From Neomoorella thermoacetica (GTDB lineage Bacteria; Bacillota; DSM-521; Neomoorellales; Neomoorellaceae), in the NCBI RefSeq assembly GCF_001875325.1, contig NZ_MDDC01000011.1, positions 1 through 64,000 of the forward strand: DNA of 64,000 nt, in the 5' to 3' direction. Positions 27,070 through 37,403 of this stretch are shown one piece after another. The notes under the pieces were generated by a model. The model was not told where the DNA came from and did not search any database. It saw nothing but the letters and a program-made list of their open reading frames with translations. Position 1 is the first letter of the stretch; every line of letters begins with the position of its first letter. The translations under genes and the position numbers were made by a program.

Positions 27070-27513
27070 TTATTCCCACAGGCTCAGGCCTGTCACCGGG
27101 TCATCAACTCGCTCCGGCGGTGCCGGAAGTTCGAGTTCTTCAATAAAAACCTCCCCGGCGAAGGTAATAGTTCCGGGTAATAAGTGACCGCCCCTGATGG
27201 TTCCCGTGCGATCCAAAAATGTAACATGGGCATGGACAAAGGGCTTGCCATCTTTTAAAGAGACATTGCCCAGGCCGCTTAATATCTCCATAGGTTCATC
27301 TAAATCAAGAGTTATAAAACGTTTTTTATCCTGCAGGTAGTAACCTACCCTGGCCTTCTGGACAGCACCCAGGAAATTGATGGAGCCGAAGAGTACTTCA
27401 GCTTCTTCGACAATCCCCTGGAGGGCTTCCAGGAGGTCGCAGCCGTAGGCCAGACGAAAAGCCAGGCGACGACCGGAATACCCCTCCATCTTTTTAACGT
27501 ATAGATTCGCCAT
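27070..27513 (-). CDS. PPC/DUF296-domain protein
   Basis: A 147-residue protein covering one PPC domain (about 10-125), with GSINFLGAVQKARVGYY and the PFVHAHVTFLDRTGTIRGGHLL segment that contains the family's conserved His and Gly residues. Plant relatives are AT-hook nuclear proteins; in bacteria the domain stands alone, forms trimers and has no firm function. No DNA-binding extension is present here. Confidence 0.82.
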   Translation of the reverse strand: MANLYVKKMEGYSGRRLAFRLAYGCDLLEALQGIVEEAEVLFGSINFLGAVQKARVGYYLQDKKRFITLDLDEPMEILSGLGNVSLKDGKPFVHAHVTFLDRTGTIRGGHLLPGTITFAGEVFIEELELPAPPERVDDPVTGLSLWE

Positions 27514-27629
27514 TCTTTTAGAACCTCCTGCTACAAGTATACTCCGTCTTGCAGCTGTTATTTTCTTTTGGTTGTACCGGTTGCTGCTGTGAAATAATAG
27601 ATACTGCTTTATGGTAGCTTCCAGCTTTT

Positions 27630-28727
27630 TTAAACCTTTACCAGGTTATATTCCCGTGTCCCCATGCCTATTTCCTCGGCATATCTTAAAAGGGGTGTCC
27701 CGTCATAACCGCTGACGGCCTGGAACTTGTCCCGTGCGTCCTCGTGACCGTCCAGGCGCGTCCCCGGCAGGGCCGGCTGGGCATTGGCCAGGTCAAAACT
27801 GGCCTGATCCAGAGCTACCGGGTCCCGGGAAGCCAGGATACCAACATCAGGGATGATGGCTGCATCGTCCCAGGAGTTACAATCGCACTCCGGGGCTACA
27901 TGGGTGACAAAGTTGAAGAAGACACACTTGTTCTCCTTGCCCTTGAGGGAACCGTAAGCAAACTCGACAATCTTTTCTTGCAGGACTACTGGATCGCTCT
28001 TAAAGCTGGCCTTAATAGCCCTCCGGGGGCAGGTAACGGTACACTCCCCGCAACCGATACACAGTTCGCCATTAATCATCGCTTTATCGGTGACGGTAAT
28101 GGCCCCGGCCGGGCACCAGCGCCGGCACTTGCCGCAACCAATACATTCCTCTTCCTCTACCCGGGGCAGGACGTCGCTATGCATCATCTGCTTGCCGGAA
28201 GGGCTGGCACAACCCATACCCAGGTTTTTGAGGGTCCCACCGAAACCGACCAGTTCGTGGCCTTTAAAGTGACTCATGACGACCATACTGTCGGCATGGT
28301 AGATGGCACTGCTGATTTTTACCTTTTGAAAATGTTTGCCGCTTACCGGCACCTCGTAATAATCCTTACCAGTCAAGCCATCAGCTATAACCAGGGGCGC
28401 CCCGGCTACAGCATAAGCAAAGCCGTTTTCAATGGCCGTCTGCAGGTGGTCTACGGCATTGGAACGGGAACCTACGTACAGGGTATTGGAATCCGTCAGG
28501 AAAGGCTTCCCTTTGGCGGCCTTGATTAACTCCACCACCCGGCGGGCAAAAACGGGGTTAATATAAGCCGTGTTGCCCTTTTCCCCGAAGTGAATTTTAA
28601 CGGCGACCAGGTCGCCAGGGTCAACTGCGTCCTTGAAACCGGCCCGGCGCCACAGGGTAGCCACCTTGTCAACCAGGCTCTTCCCCTTTTTGGTGCGCAT
28701 ATTGGTCCAGAAAACTTCAGCAGCCAT
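27630..28727 (-). CDS. DUF362-family protein with two [4Fe-4S] sites
   Basis: About 365 residues: a DUF362 domain (VAVKIHFGEKGNTAYINP; GFGGTLKNLGMGCAS) with an inserted ferredoxin module holding CIGCGKCRRWC and CIGCGECTVTC. The cysteine pattern gives two [4Fe-4S] clusters and implies electron transfer in the anaerobic cytoplasm. ATG at 28727 follows GGGAGAGGTG. It is 36 bases downstream of guaB and probably cotranscribed. Partner and substrate are unknown. Confidence 0.82.
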   Translation of the reverse strand: MAAEVFWTNMRTKKGKSLVDKVATLWRRAGFKDAVDPGDLVAVKIHFGEKGNTAYINPVFARRVVELIKAAKGKPFLTDSNTLYVGSRSNAVDHLQTAIENGFAYAVAGAPLVIADGLTGKDYYEVPVSGKHFQKVKISSAIYHADSMVVMSHFKGHELVGFGGTLKNLGMGCASPSGKQMMHSDVLPRVEEEECIGCGKCRRWCPAGAITVTDKAMINGELCIGCGECTVTCPRRAIKASFKSDPVVLQEKIVEFAYGSLKGKENKCVFFNFVTHVAPECDCNSWDDAAIIPDVGILASRDPVALDQASFDLANAQPALPGTRLDGHEDARDKFQAVSGYDGTPLLRYAEEIGMGTREYNLVKV

Positions 28728-28763
28728 TTTAACACCTCTCCCGTTTATATTTGTGATCACAGT

Positions 28764-30233
<1,470 letters not shown>

Positions 30234-30247
30234 TCAGCAGGATCTAA

Positions 30248-31174
30248 TTATTGCTTAATTATACCATAACCATTACCTTCACTGCCATCCTTCGACGCGA
30301 GCACCTTTTGCACCGTTACTCCAGCCAGGATAAAAGCCCCTACCAGGAACTGGATAGGATGCAATCTCTCCCCCAGGACCAGGAAGCCCAGCACAGCGGT
30401 AACCGCTGGTTCCAGGGTGGAAATAATGGCAGCCCGGGAGGCCCCGATATATTTCAGGCTCCAGGCCACAGCTGTATATGCCAGTAGAGTACAAATCAAG
30501 GTCAGGGTGGCAATAGCCAGGATAGCCTGGCTGTTAAAAGCAAGGCGGAAGGTACCGGTTGCTATGGCCAGTATAAAGTAGACCAGGCCTATAGTCAGGG
30601 TAGCATAGGCGTTAAAAACCCGTGGTTCTATCGTTTTCAATAACCCAGCCTGGCCTACTATATATATGCCATTGGTGCAAGCGGCCAGGAGGGCTGTGAC
30701 AATACCCCATATATCCAGGTTGCCGGCAGGGACGCCAAGGATGACTGCCAGCCCGGTAAAGGCCAGGACCAGGGCTCCGATTTTGGCCCGGGTAAGGGGT
30801 TCTTTTAGGAAAACGGCAGCTAGAATGCTGACAACCACCGGGTAAAGGTAAAAAAATAACATGGCTACCGTGGCCGGAATGCGCATAAAAGCAAGGAATA
30901 ATAATAAAATAGTGGTCGCCTGGCCTCCCAGGACCAGGACAATTAAACGTACCATGGTACCCTGGTTCAGTTTCCAATCGAGAGGAAAAACTATCAGGCT
31001 GCCCCAGAAAAGAATGCCTGCAGCTAAGAATCGTAGGGCCAGAATACTCAAGATATTGGCGCCACCGGCGTAGGCCAGTTTGGCAGTTATGCCTTCCAGG
31101 CCAAAAGCGGCCGCGGCCAGGACCGCCATAAAAAGACCCCGGCCCTCCCCCGGGCCCTCTTTCGCTTTTTTCAT
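30248..31174 (-). CDS. EamA/DMT-family transporter
   Basis: About 308 residues with ten predicted membrane segments in two EamA repeats (AAAAFGLEGITAKLAY at the start; STLEPAVTAVLGFLVLGE in the second half). Substrate unknown. ATG at 31174 has GGGAGGG upstream. It precedes guaB with a 26-base gap; an extended -10 near its end may serve guaB separately. It is a paralogue of the gene at 10724-11635, only distantly similar by eye. Confidence 0.85.
   Translation of the reverse strand: MKKAKEGPGEGRGLFMAVLAAAAFGLEGITAKLAYAGGANILSILALRFLAAGILFWGSLIVFPLDWKLNQGTMVRLIVLVLGGQATTILLLFLAFMRIPATVAMLFFYLYPVVVSILAAVFLKEPLTRAKIGALVLAFTGLAVILGVPAGNLDIWGIVTALLAACTNGIYIVGQAGLLKTIEPRVFNAYATLTIGLVYFILAIATGTFRLAFNSQAILAIATLTLICTLLAYTAVAWSLKYIGASRAAIISTLEPAVTAVLGFLVLGERLHPIQFLVGAFILAGVTVQKVLASKDGSEGNGYGIIKQ
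30258..30266 (-). promoter_or_regulatory. extended -10 promoter candidate for guaB
   Basis: On the minus strand TGGTATAAT combines an extended TGN with a perfect -10, about 37 bases before the guaB start. No convincing -35 is seen. Confidence 0.4.
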
Positions 31175-31213
31175 ATTTCCCTCCCGGCTTATTACTATCA
31201 ACCATCCCGCGAT

Positions 31214-31236
31214 AAAAAAAGCCGGGATACCCGGCT
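31214..31236 (-). terminator. terminator closing the cobalamin operon
   Basis: On the minus strand AGCCGGG - TAT - CCCGGCT is followed by TTTTTT. The stem begins inside the stop codon of the small helix-turn-helix gene. No earlier terminator is seen back to the riboswitch. Confidence 0.9.
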
Positions 31237-31462
31237 AGTCCTGCCCCATGATAGATTGAATCCCATAGCGTTCAAAGTGATCTCGCAGGTGATAAATCAC
31301 CCGGGAATCGACCCCGAATTCCGCCGCCAGTTCGGTATCGGAACGATTGGCTGCTAGTCCGGCAATGAAGCGGTCAAAATCGACACCAACTTCGGCAGCC
31401 ATTTCCTTTAAACTGGGCTGGGTGCTCCATGGTGCCCGTGAGGGACGGAAAGTAGGCTCCAC
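31235..31462 (-). CDS. small helix-turn-helix protein
   Basis: 75 residues from a GTG preceded by AGGAGGT. The centre (about 18-65) contains two helical units, LKEMAAEVGVDFDRFIAGL and DTELAAEFGVDSRVIYHLRDHF, the second being a typical helix-turn-helix. It is the last gene before the operon terminator, following cobC by about 55 bases, so it may regulate cobalamin genes or simply be carried along. No named family. Confidence 0.6.
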   Translation of the reverse strand: MEPTFRPSRAPWSTQPSLKEMAAEVGVDFDRFIAGLAANRSDTELAAEFGVDSRVIYHLRDHFERYGIQSIMGQD

Positions 31463-31517
31463 AGCAAACCACCTCCTGGTAGGTAGTTTGCCTTGAATGA
31501 CCTACTTTTACCCCGGT

Positions 31518-32162
31518 TTAGAGAATCCCGCTCTCGTCGGGACCGCCCAGGTCCTCCAGGTGGCGGGTGTCGTTTAATAAAACCAGGATCTGGTGTACAC
31601 CATAACAATCGACAACGCTGACGCTGGTGTTGTCCAGGCGGAAACGCCAGACAGCTGTCAAATCCAGGCCCAGGATACCGCAAATAAGGGCCCGAAGGCT
31701 ACCGCCGTGGGCAACAACCAGGAGATTGCGACCCCTTTCCCGGTTCAATATCCCGTTAAAGGCAGCCAGGGCCCGTTCCTTGACCTGCTGGAAACTCTCT
31801 CCCCCGGGAATTATAGTCGTACCGGGGTCCCGGCGCCAGGCTTCCCATTCCCCGGGGTGGCTAACAATAATCTCCTGGTAGGTCAAGCCTTCCCAGGCGC
31901 CGAAGTTTATTTCCCGCAAAGCCGGCACCTCGTTAATCTCCAGGCCGTGGGGAGCGGCTATAATCGCTGCCGTCTCCCGGGCCCGCCGCAAATCGCTGGT
32001 AAAGACTGCATCCAGGTGTACCCGGCGAAAACGCTCCCGCAGGAGTTCCGCCTGCCGGCGGCCGTTAGGACTAAGAGCAATGTCAGAATGCCCCTGGTAA
32101 CGTCCCGAATTGTTCCACTCCGTCTCACCGTGGCGGACCAGGTAAACCCTTGTACCCTGCAA
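31518..32162 (-). CDS. cobC: alpha-ribazole phosphatase
   Basis: A 214-residue histidine phosphatase with the RHGETEWN nucleophile motif (His at 11) and second His in VVAHGGSLRAL. Position as last biosynthetic gene of the cobalamin operon points to CobC, removing phosphate from alpha-ribazole 5'-phosphate or cobalamin 5'-phosphate. TTG start with GGAGGAGAG, one base from the cobD stop. Sequence alone would not separate it from other phosphoglycerate-mutase-like phosphatases. Confidence 0.85.
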   Translation of the reverse strand: MQGTRVYLVRHGETEWNNSGRYQGHSDIALSPNGRRQAELLRERFRRVHLDAVFTSDLRRARETAAIIAAPHGLEINEVPALREINFGAWEGLTYQEIIVSHPGEWEAWRRDPGTTIIPGGESFQQVKERALAAFNGILNRERGRNLLVVAHGGSLRALICGILGLDLTAVWRFRLDNTSVSVVDCYGVHQILVLLNDTRHLEDLGGPDESGIL

Positions 32163-33290
32163 TTAACTCTCCTCCATTATTTCCTTTAAGGCAGCTACCA
32201 ATCTCTTATTGGCCCGGTGGTCACGTACGGCAACCCGGAAATAGGCCGGGCCCAGGCCGGGAAAAGAAGAACAGTCACGGATTAAGATGCGTTTCCGGGC
32301 CAGGAGTTCAGCCAGCCGGGATACCGTCAGGCAGCCGTTCTGGATGTTTGTCAGGATAAAATTAACTTCGGGGTAATAGGGCCGGAATCCTGCCAGCCCG
32401 GCCAGGTTATGAAAAAGATACTCTTTTTCCTGCTTGATTATTTCCCGGGTCTTCTTTAAATACTCCTTATCGGCCAGGGCTGCTACCCCTGCCATCTGGG
32501 CCAGGATATTGACGCTCCAGGGATCCCGGCTGTTCTCCAGCCTGCGTACCATTTCCGGGCAGCCGACCCCGTAGCCAAGGCGCAATCCAGGCAGGGCAAA
32601 AATCTTCGTCAAAGAATGCAGGATAAATATCCCCGGCCCGGCGGCCGCCTGGTGTACCAGGGAAAACTTATCCCCGCCGGGGACAAAGTCCAGGAAGGAT
32701 TCATCCATCACCAGGAAAACCCCCTGTTTCCGGCATAAGCTTGCTGCCCGGTGTAAAATATCCGGGTCCAGGAGGCGGCCGGTGGGATTATTGGGGTTAC
32801 AAATAAAGGCTACCTCTGACCGCTGCAGTTCCCGGCTCCACAGATTGAGATCAAAGATAAAACCGTTAGCGGGATCGAGGTAGACAGGCACCACTTCAGC
32901 CCCGGCAATGGTAGCGGCCCGGCGGTATTCGCCGAAGGTGGGTTCGACTAACAGCACCCGGTCAGGCTTTAGAACCTGCATGATAAGGTAAATTAATTCT
33001 ACCGCCCCGTTAGCTACAATTATAGCGCCGCTATCTACATGCAGGTGATCTGCCAGGGCTTCTTTCAAACGCCGGCTCGCGGGGTCAGGGTAACGCTGAA
33101 CGGCCGGTAAGTTTTCCTTCAAGGTTTCCAGTACCCCTGCCGGCGGCCCCAGGGGATTGATGTTGGCACTGAAGTCCAGGATCTCTTCTACTTTCCAGCC
33201 GTAGCGATCTACGGCTCCCTGCCAGTCCCCGCCGTGAATGACCGGGGTCAGTTCCCGGCCATTGCTGTTGCTTGCCCTTTCATGAACCAT
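32163..33290 (-). CDS. cobD: L-threonine-O-3-phosphate decarboxylase
   Basis: A 375-residue PLP enzyme of the aminotransferase class I/II fold making (R)-1-amino-2-propanol phosphate, the linker of the nucleotide loop. It starts LDFSANINPLGPP, typical of CobD; the PLP Lys is in HSLTKIFALPGLRLGYG. The ATG lies 43 bases inside pduX; the N-terminus is about 15 residues longer than usual, so a later start is possible. PduX supplies its substrate. Confidence 0.92.
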   Translation of the reverse strand: MVHERASNSNGRELTPVIHGGDWQGAVDRYGWKVEEILDFSANINPLGPPAGVLETLKENLPAVQRYPDPASRRLKEALADHLHVDSGAIIVANGAVELIYLIMQVLKPDRVLLVEPTFGEYRRAATIAGAEVVPVYLDPANGFIFDLNLWSRELQRSEVAFICNPNNPTGRLLDPDILHRAASLCRKQGVFLVMDESFLDFVPGGDKFSLVHQAAAGPGIFILHSLTKIFALPGLRLGYGVGCPEMVRRLENSRDPWSVNILAQMAGVAALADKEYLKKTREIIKQEKEYLFHNLAGLAGFRPYYPEVNFILTNIQNGCLTVSRLAELLARKRILIRDCSSFPGLGPAYFRVAVRDHRANKRLVAALKEIMEES

Positions 33291-34159
33291 GGACCGTTTC
33301 TACCCTCCACCCCGCCGCCGACCATAGTGGCCCGGATAAAATCGACATAGGGAAAGACAGTTCGTATGCTCGCCTCCAGGGCGGCCACGTCTACCTCTCC
33401 CGGCCGGTAAAGGATACCCATTACCGTGCCACTATGGGCCGCATTTACCCCCAGGGCTCCCCTGCTGGTAGCCAGTTCCAGAATGGTTTCCAGTTCTGGT
33501 TTGGAGAGAATATCCTGGTTGGCCAGGGCGCTAATGGTAGCCCCCCTGGCTATTAAATCCTCCCTTCCCCGGGCCAGGCCTTCCTTGACCAGCTTTACTG
33601 CCTGCCTGACTTTTTCTTCCTTGGCCAGGTTGAGGGCTGCCAGGTCCCGGCGCCGGTTAAAGAGAACGGTATCTACCATCCCGCCGGGATCGACGATCAG
33701 CACCTCCAAAGGTGGCGGCTGCCCCAAGTACTCCCATCGTTGACCGTGAAGGTGATCGAAACGGACAATGCCCGGCAGAAAGGTCCCGTCGCTGGGTTCA
33801 ATAGTCAGGGCTATTCTAATTATCTCTTCCAGGGATAGTCCCGTCCCCAGGGCTTCCGCCGTGGCTACCGCCGCGGCGACTACGTCAGCCGTGCTGCTGG
33901 CCAGGCCTTTACCTGGAGGCAGGGGGTTGTAGATTTCCACCCGTGCACCCAATGGGGTGGCCAGGTGGTCCAGGGTTAGACGGACAGCCTGCAGGGCCTT
34001 CCCTTTTTCCTCCGGACCGGTAACCTGGCCCCCTGGTTGCAGGGTAACCCTGACCTCAGACCCCAGGTTAATGGGGCAGGTAATGAGAAAATAATCGCCG
34101 TCGATCATTCCCTGGACCAGTTCCCCGCAGGCTCCTGGTACCCGGGCCCGCCCGTACAT
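33248..34159 (-). CDS. pduX: L-threonine kinase (PduX-like GHMP kinase)
   Basis: About 303 residues; GHMP kinase with the ATP-binding PLPPGKGLASSTADV (near 85-99), an N-terminal RVPGACGELVQG and a C-terminal GALGVNAAHSGTVMG segment. It phosphorylates L-threonine for CobD. ATG at 34159 follows AGGGGTG; the longer in-frame start would overlap cobS. It sits between cobS and cobD in the operon, which supports the assignment. Confidence 0.9.
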   Translation of the reverse strand: MYGRARVPGACGELVQGMIDGDYFLITCPINLGSEVRVTLQPGGQVTGPEEKGKALQAVRLTLDHLATPLGARVEIYNPLPPGKGLASSTADVVAAAVATAEALGTGLSLEEIIRIALTIEPSDGTFLPGIVRFDHLHGQRWEYLGQPPPLEVLIVDPGGMVDTVLFNRRRDLAALNLAKEEKVRQAVKLVKEGLARGREDLIARGATISALANQDILSKPELETILELATSRGALGVNAAHSGTVMGILYRPGEVDVAALEASIRTVFPYVDFIRATMVGGGVEGRNGPWFMKGQATAMAGN

Positions 34160-34161
34160 AA

Positions 34162-34944
34162 TCACACCCCTAACCATGGCCAGAATAAACCTGCTACCAG
34201 TACTAAAACCTCCGTTATCTCCGCCAGGGCACCATAGGTGTCCCCTGTCAGGCCTCCCAAAATCCTTTTAATATGCATGCACCATCTCCAAGCTGCCAGG
34301 GCTATCAAGGCCATGAGAATCAAACCTTTATAACCCAGGGCCAGCCAGGTCAGGATAATGGTAAAGAAGGTAGCCGGGATAAGGGCCTTTCGCCCCTGCC
34401 CGGCTCCAAAGAGGCTGCCCAGGCCCTCCCGGCGGGCATAGGGAAAACAGGTCTGGGCCGGCACTATGGCCCAGCGGGCCAGTATTGGCATCAGCAGGAG
34501 GAAAGGAGACAGGGGCAGGCCCGCCAGCCAGAGGCGCCCGGGCGACAGGGAAAGCAAAGAAAATAAAAGGCTAAATTTTAAAAGCAAAAGGGTTATAACT
34601 GCTGTGACGCCGTGGGCACCCACACGGCTGTCCTTCATAATCTCCAGGACCCGCTCCCGTTCCCGGCCGGATAAGAGGCCGTCCATGGTATCTATAAAGC
34701 CATCCAGGTGCAGGCCTCCACTCAGGAAGATACCAAGGAACAGGATAAAGCCGGCCCTGGCCGGTACCGGGACCAGGCTGCTTAAAACCTGGCCGGCTCC
34801 GGCCAGGATTAAACCCAGGATAAGCCCTACCAGGGGAAAATAGGCTATACTGTCCTGGAAAGAAGTTGTCGTCCCCATTTTGCTCAAACGTATCCTGGTC
34901 AGGAACTGGAGGGCCGCCAGGAAAGCCTCCAGCTGTCTAATCAA
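34162..34944 (-). CDS. cobS: adenosylcobinamide-GDP ribazoletransferase (cobalamin synthase)
   Basis: A 260-residue integral membrane enzyme with about six or seven segments. The catalytic acidic motif is in GGLHLDGFIDTMDGLLSGR (near 55-75). It joins alpha-ribazole (or its phosphate) to adenosylcobinamide-GDP at the membrane. Its first four bases overlap the end of cobT. Confidence 0.94.
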   Translation of the reverse strand: MIRQLEAFLAALQFLTRIRLSKMGTTTSFQDSIAYFPLVGLILGLILAGAGQVLSSLVPVPARAGFILFLGIFLSGGLHLDGFIDTMDGLLSGRERERVLEIMKDSRVGAHGVTAVITLLLLKFSLLFSLLSLSPGRLWLAGLPLSPFLLLMPILARWAIVPAQTCFPYARREGLGSLFGAGQGRKALIPATFFTIILTWLALGYKGLILMALIALAAWRWCMHIKRILGGLTGDTYGALAEITEVLVLVAGLFWPWLGV

Positions 34945-36002
34945 GGCTCCAGCGCCCCGGATATACCCGCCTGGCCGAAGGTGGCCATTTCGTGGTAAAT
35001 CATGATGGCAGCATCCACCAGGGTCATACCCAGGGCGGCCCCGGTTCCCTCACCCAGACACATCTGCATGGTCAGCATGGGCTTGAGACCCATTAGTTCC
35101 AGAGCCACGGCATGGCCCGGTTCCACTGATAGGTGGGAAGCCAGGATAAATTCACCCGCCAGGGGTGCCAGCCGCGTCGCCACCAGGGCTGCTGCTCCGG
35201 AGATAAAGCCATCGATGATTACCGGCACCCGCCTTGCTGCCCCGGCCAGGATTACCCCGGCCATGCCGGCAATCTCCAGGCCACCCACCTTGGCCAGGAC
35301 ATCCAGGGGATCATCAGGATTAGGATTATTAATGGCCAGACCCTGCTGGATGGCTTTGATCTTCAGCCGTAACCGGTTGGCGTCCACCCCAGTACCCCGG
35401 CCGGTAATCTCCTCCACCGGCCGGCCACTAAAGACCGCCAGGATAGCTGAACTGGGTGTGGTATTGCCGATCCCCATTTCCCCAATTCCCAGCAACTCAT
35501 TACCGGCATCGATTTTGGCGCTGGCTACCTCGATGCCCACTTCCAGAGCGGCAATGGCCTGTTCCCTGGTCATGGCCGGACCCCGGGCCAGGTTGGCCGT
35601 TCCCGGTGCCACTTTACGTTTCAATAACCCCGGAAGTTCAGGGAGGTCGCTGGCGACACCTATATCGACCAGAACCAGCTCGGCGCCGGCGTGGCGGGCC
35701 AGGACGTTGATGGCCGCCCCGCCCCGGCTGAAGTTAAATACCATCTGGGGGGTAACTTCCTGGGGGAAGGCGCTGACCCCTTCGGCCACCACGCCGTGAT
35801 CCCCGGCCATGAGGATATGGGCTTTACGGGACAGCCGGCGGGGAACTTCCCCCCTGATTCCGGCCAATCGCCTGGCAATATCCTCCAGGGCTCCCAGGCT
35901 TCCCGGGGGTTTGGTGAGTTCATCAAGGTGGGCCTGGGCCTTCGCCATGGCCCCTGCGTCCAGGGGCTTAATCCCCTGCAGGGTCTGGTCCAGCAGTGTC
36001 AT
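34941..36002 (-). CDS. cobT: nicotinate-nucleotide:dimethylbenzimidazole phosphoribosyltransferase
   Basis: About 353 residues; activates the lower-ligand base to its alpha-ribotide. Family blocks seen are LTKPPGSLGALEDIARRLA, MAGDHGVVAEGVSAFP, GIGEMGIGNTTPSSA and MCLGEGTGAALGM. ATG at 36002 follows AAAGGAGG and gives the usual length. It overlaps the end of cbiA by 35 bases. Acetogens such as Moorella are known to use 5-methoxybenzimidazole, so this enzyme may act on that base; genes for making the base are not in this window. Confidence 0.95.
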   Translation of the reverse strand: MTLLDQTLQGIKPLDAGAMAKAQAHLDELTKPPGSLGALEDIARRLAGIRGEVPRRLSRKAHILMAGDHGVVAEGVSAFPQEVTPQMVFNFSRGGAAINVLARHAGAELVLVDIGVASDLPELPGLLKRKVAPGTANLARGPAMTREQAIAALEVGIEVASAKIDAGNELLGIGEMGIGNTTPSSAILAVFSGRPVEEITGRGTGVDANRLRLKIKAIQQGLAINNPNPDDPLDVLAKVGGLEIAGMAGVILAGAARRVPVIIDGFISGAAALVATRLAPLAGEFILASHLSVEPGHAVALELMGLKPMLTMQMCLGEGTGAALGMTLVDAAIMIYHEMATFGQAGISGALEP

Positions 36003-37389
36003 GGTTTCTTCCTCCTTTGTATGCCCGGCAGGCGGCCAGGAAATTTTGGGCGGCACCTGCATTGCCCAGGAAATGCAGGTGCAAATAAGAGGCCACTATC
36101 TGCCGTGTCCCGTAGCCATCGTACCAGGTTGACCCCCGGTGTTCCCAGGTGTAAGCTGGCGGGAAGTCTGTATCCTTATTTATCATGGTGGAATAGTGGA
36201 ATTCGTGCCCCCGGAGGCAATCGTCCCGGTGGCCCACAGGGGTGTCCTGGCAGAGGCGGGCCTCCCTGTAACCGAGGCCGGCCAGGCTTTTTTGCATGCG
36301 GCAGGCGGCGGGTACGATGCTTGCCAGGGGCCACTTGCGGCCTTCCAGGTCAATAATCTCCCGGGCCAGGTACATGAGACCGCCACACTCGGCATAAAGG
36401 GGTATCCCCCGCGCGACCTGCCGGCGGAGGTCCGCCAGGAGGGGCCTGTTATCCGTCAGGGGAGCGAGGAAAATCTCCGGGAACCCACCGCCGATAATTA
36501 TCCCGGCGGCTCCAACCGGCAACCTGTCGTCCTCCAGGGGGCTGAATGGTAGCAATTCGGCTCCGAGGACCTCCAGGTAATCTAGAGCATCCTGGTAGTA
36601 AAAGTTAAAGGCTTTATCCAGGGCCACAGCAATCGGGACTTTCTCCCTTACCCCGGCACCGGCAGCAGCAAAAAGGCGGCTTCCCCCTGCTGGCAGGGGA
36701 CCGGCCTGTGATGCCAGGGCCAGTATCCTCTCCAGGTCCAGGCCGGTGGTTACGGTAGCGGCCAGTTCCGCCAGGACAGGCCCCAGGTCCTCCTGTTCTC
36801 CGGCCGGAATCAACCCCAGGTGCCGGGAGGGGAGGGGGGGCAGGGACCCCCGCCGCAACCAGCCGACCACCGGTATGCCGGTATATTCTTTTATAGCCCG
36901 GCGGAGCACTTCCAGGTGACCCTCATTACTGACCCGGTTCAGGATGACCCCGGCCAGGTTTACCCCCGGATCCAGGGAGCGGTAACCCAGGACCTCAGCG
37001 GCCACACTCTGCCCCAGGGAAGTGGCGTCGACCACCAGGAGGACAGGGGCCGCCAGCAGGCGGGCAATGGTCGCCGTACTCCCGCTGCCGGTGTCACGGT
37101 GACCGTCATAAAGCCCCATGACTCCTTCAACAACGGCTATATCGCTGGTGGCAGCGGCGCGTTCAAAGGCCTCCAGGACGGCCGCCGGTGTCATTAAGAA
37201 AGTATCCAGATTGCGGGAAGGCCTGCCGGTAGCCAGGGTGTGGTAACCGGGGTCGATGTAGTCGGGACCGACCTTAAACCCCTGGACCTTTAACCCCCTG
37301 GCGGCCAGGGCGGCCATTAAACCGGTGGCAATACTTGTCTTGCCGACGCCGCTCCTGGTACCGGCAATAACAATCCGCTTGTATGTCAT
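35968..37389 (-). CDS. cbiA: cobyrinate a,c-diamide synthase
   Basis: About 473 residues with an N-terminal P-loop amidoligase (AGTRSGVGKTSIATGLM) and a C-terminal class I glutamine amidotransferase with nucleophile Cys in YAECGGLMYL. It amidates the a and c side chains of cobyrinate using ATP and glutamine. ATG at 37389 is preferred (GAGAGG upstream) over an earlier TTG. It follows cbiB closely. Confidence 0.95.
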   Translation of the reverse strand: MTYKRIVIAGTRSGVGKTSIATGLMAALAARGLKVQGFKVGPDYIDPGYHTLATGRPSRNLDTFLMTPAAVLEAFERAAATSDIAVVEGVMGLYDGHRDTGSGSTATIARLLAAPVLLVVDATSLGQSVAAEVLGYRSLDPGVNLAGVILNRVSNEGHLEVLRRAIKEYTGIPVVGWLRRGSLPPLPSRHLGLIPAGEQEDLGPVLAELAATVTTGLDLERILALASQAGPLPAGGSRLFAAAGAGVREKVPIAVALDKAFNFYYQDALDYLEVLGAELLPFSPLEDDRLPVGAAGIIIGGGFPEIFLAPLTDNRPLLADLRRQVARGIPLYAECGGLMYLAREIIDLEGRKWPLASIVPAACRMQKSLAGLGYREARLCQDTPVGHRDDCLRGHEFHYSTMINKDTDFPPAYTWEHRGSTWYDGYGTRQIVASYLHLHFLGNAGAAQNFLAACRAYKGGRNHDTAGPDPAGD

Positions 37390-37403
37390 GATCTTTTTTC
37401 CTC

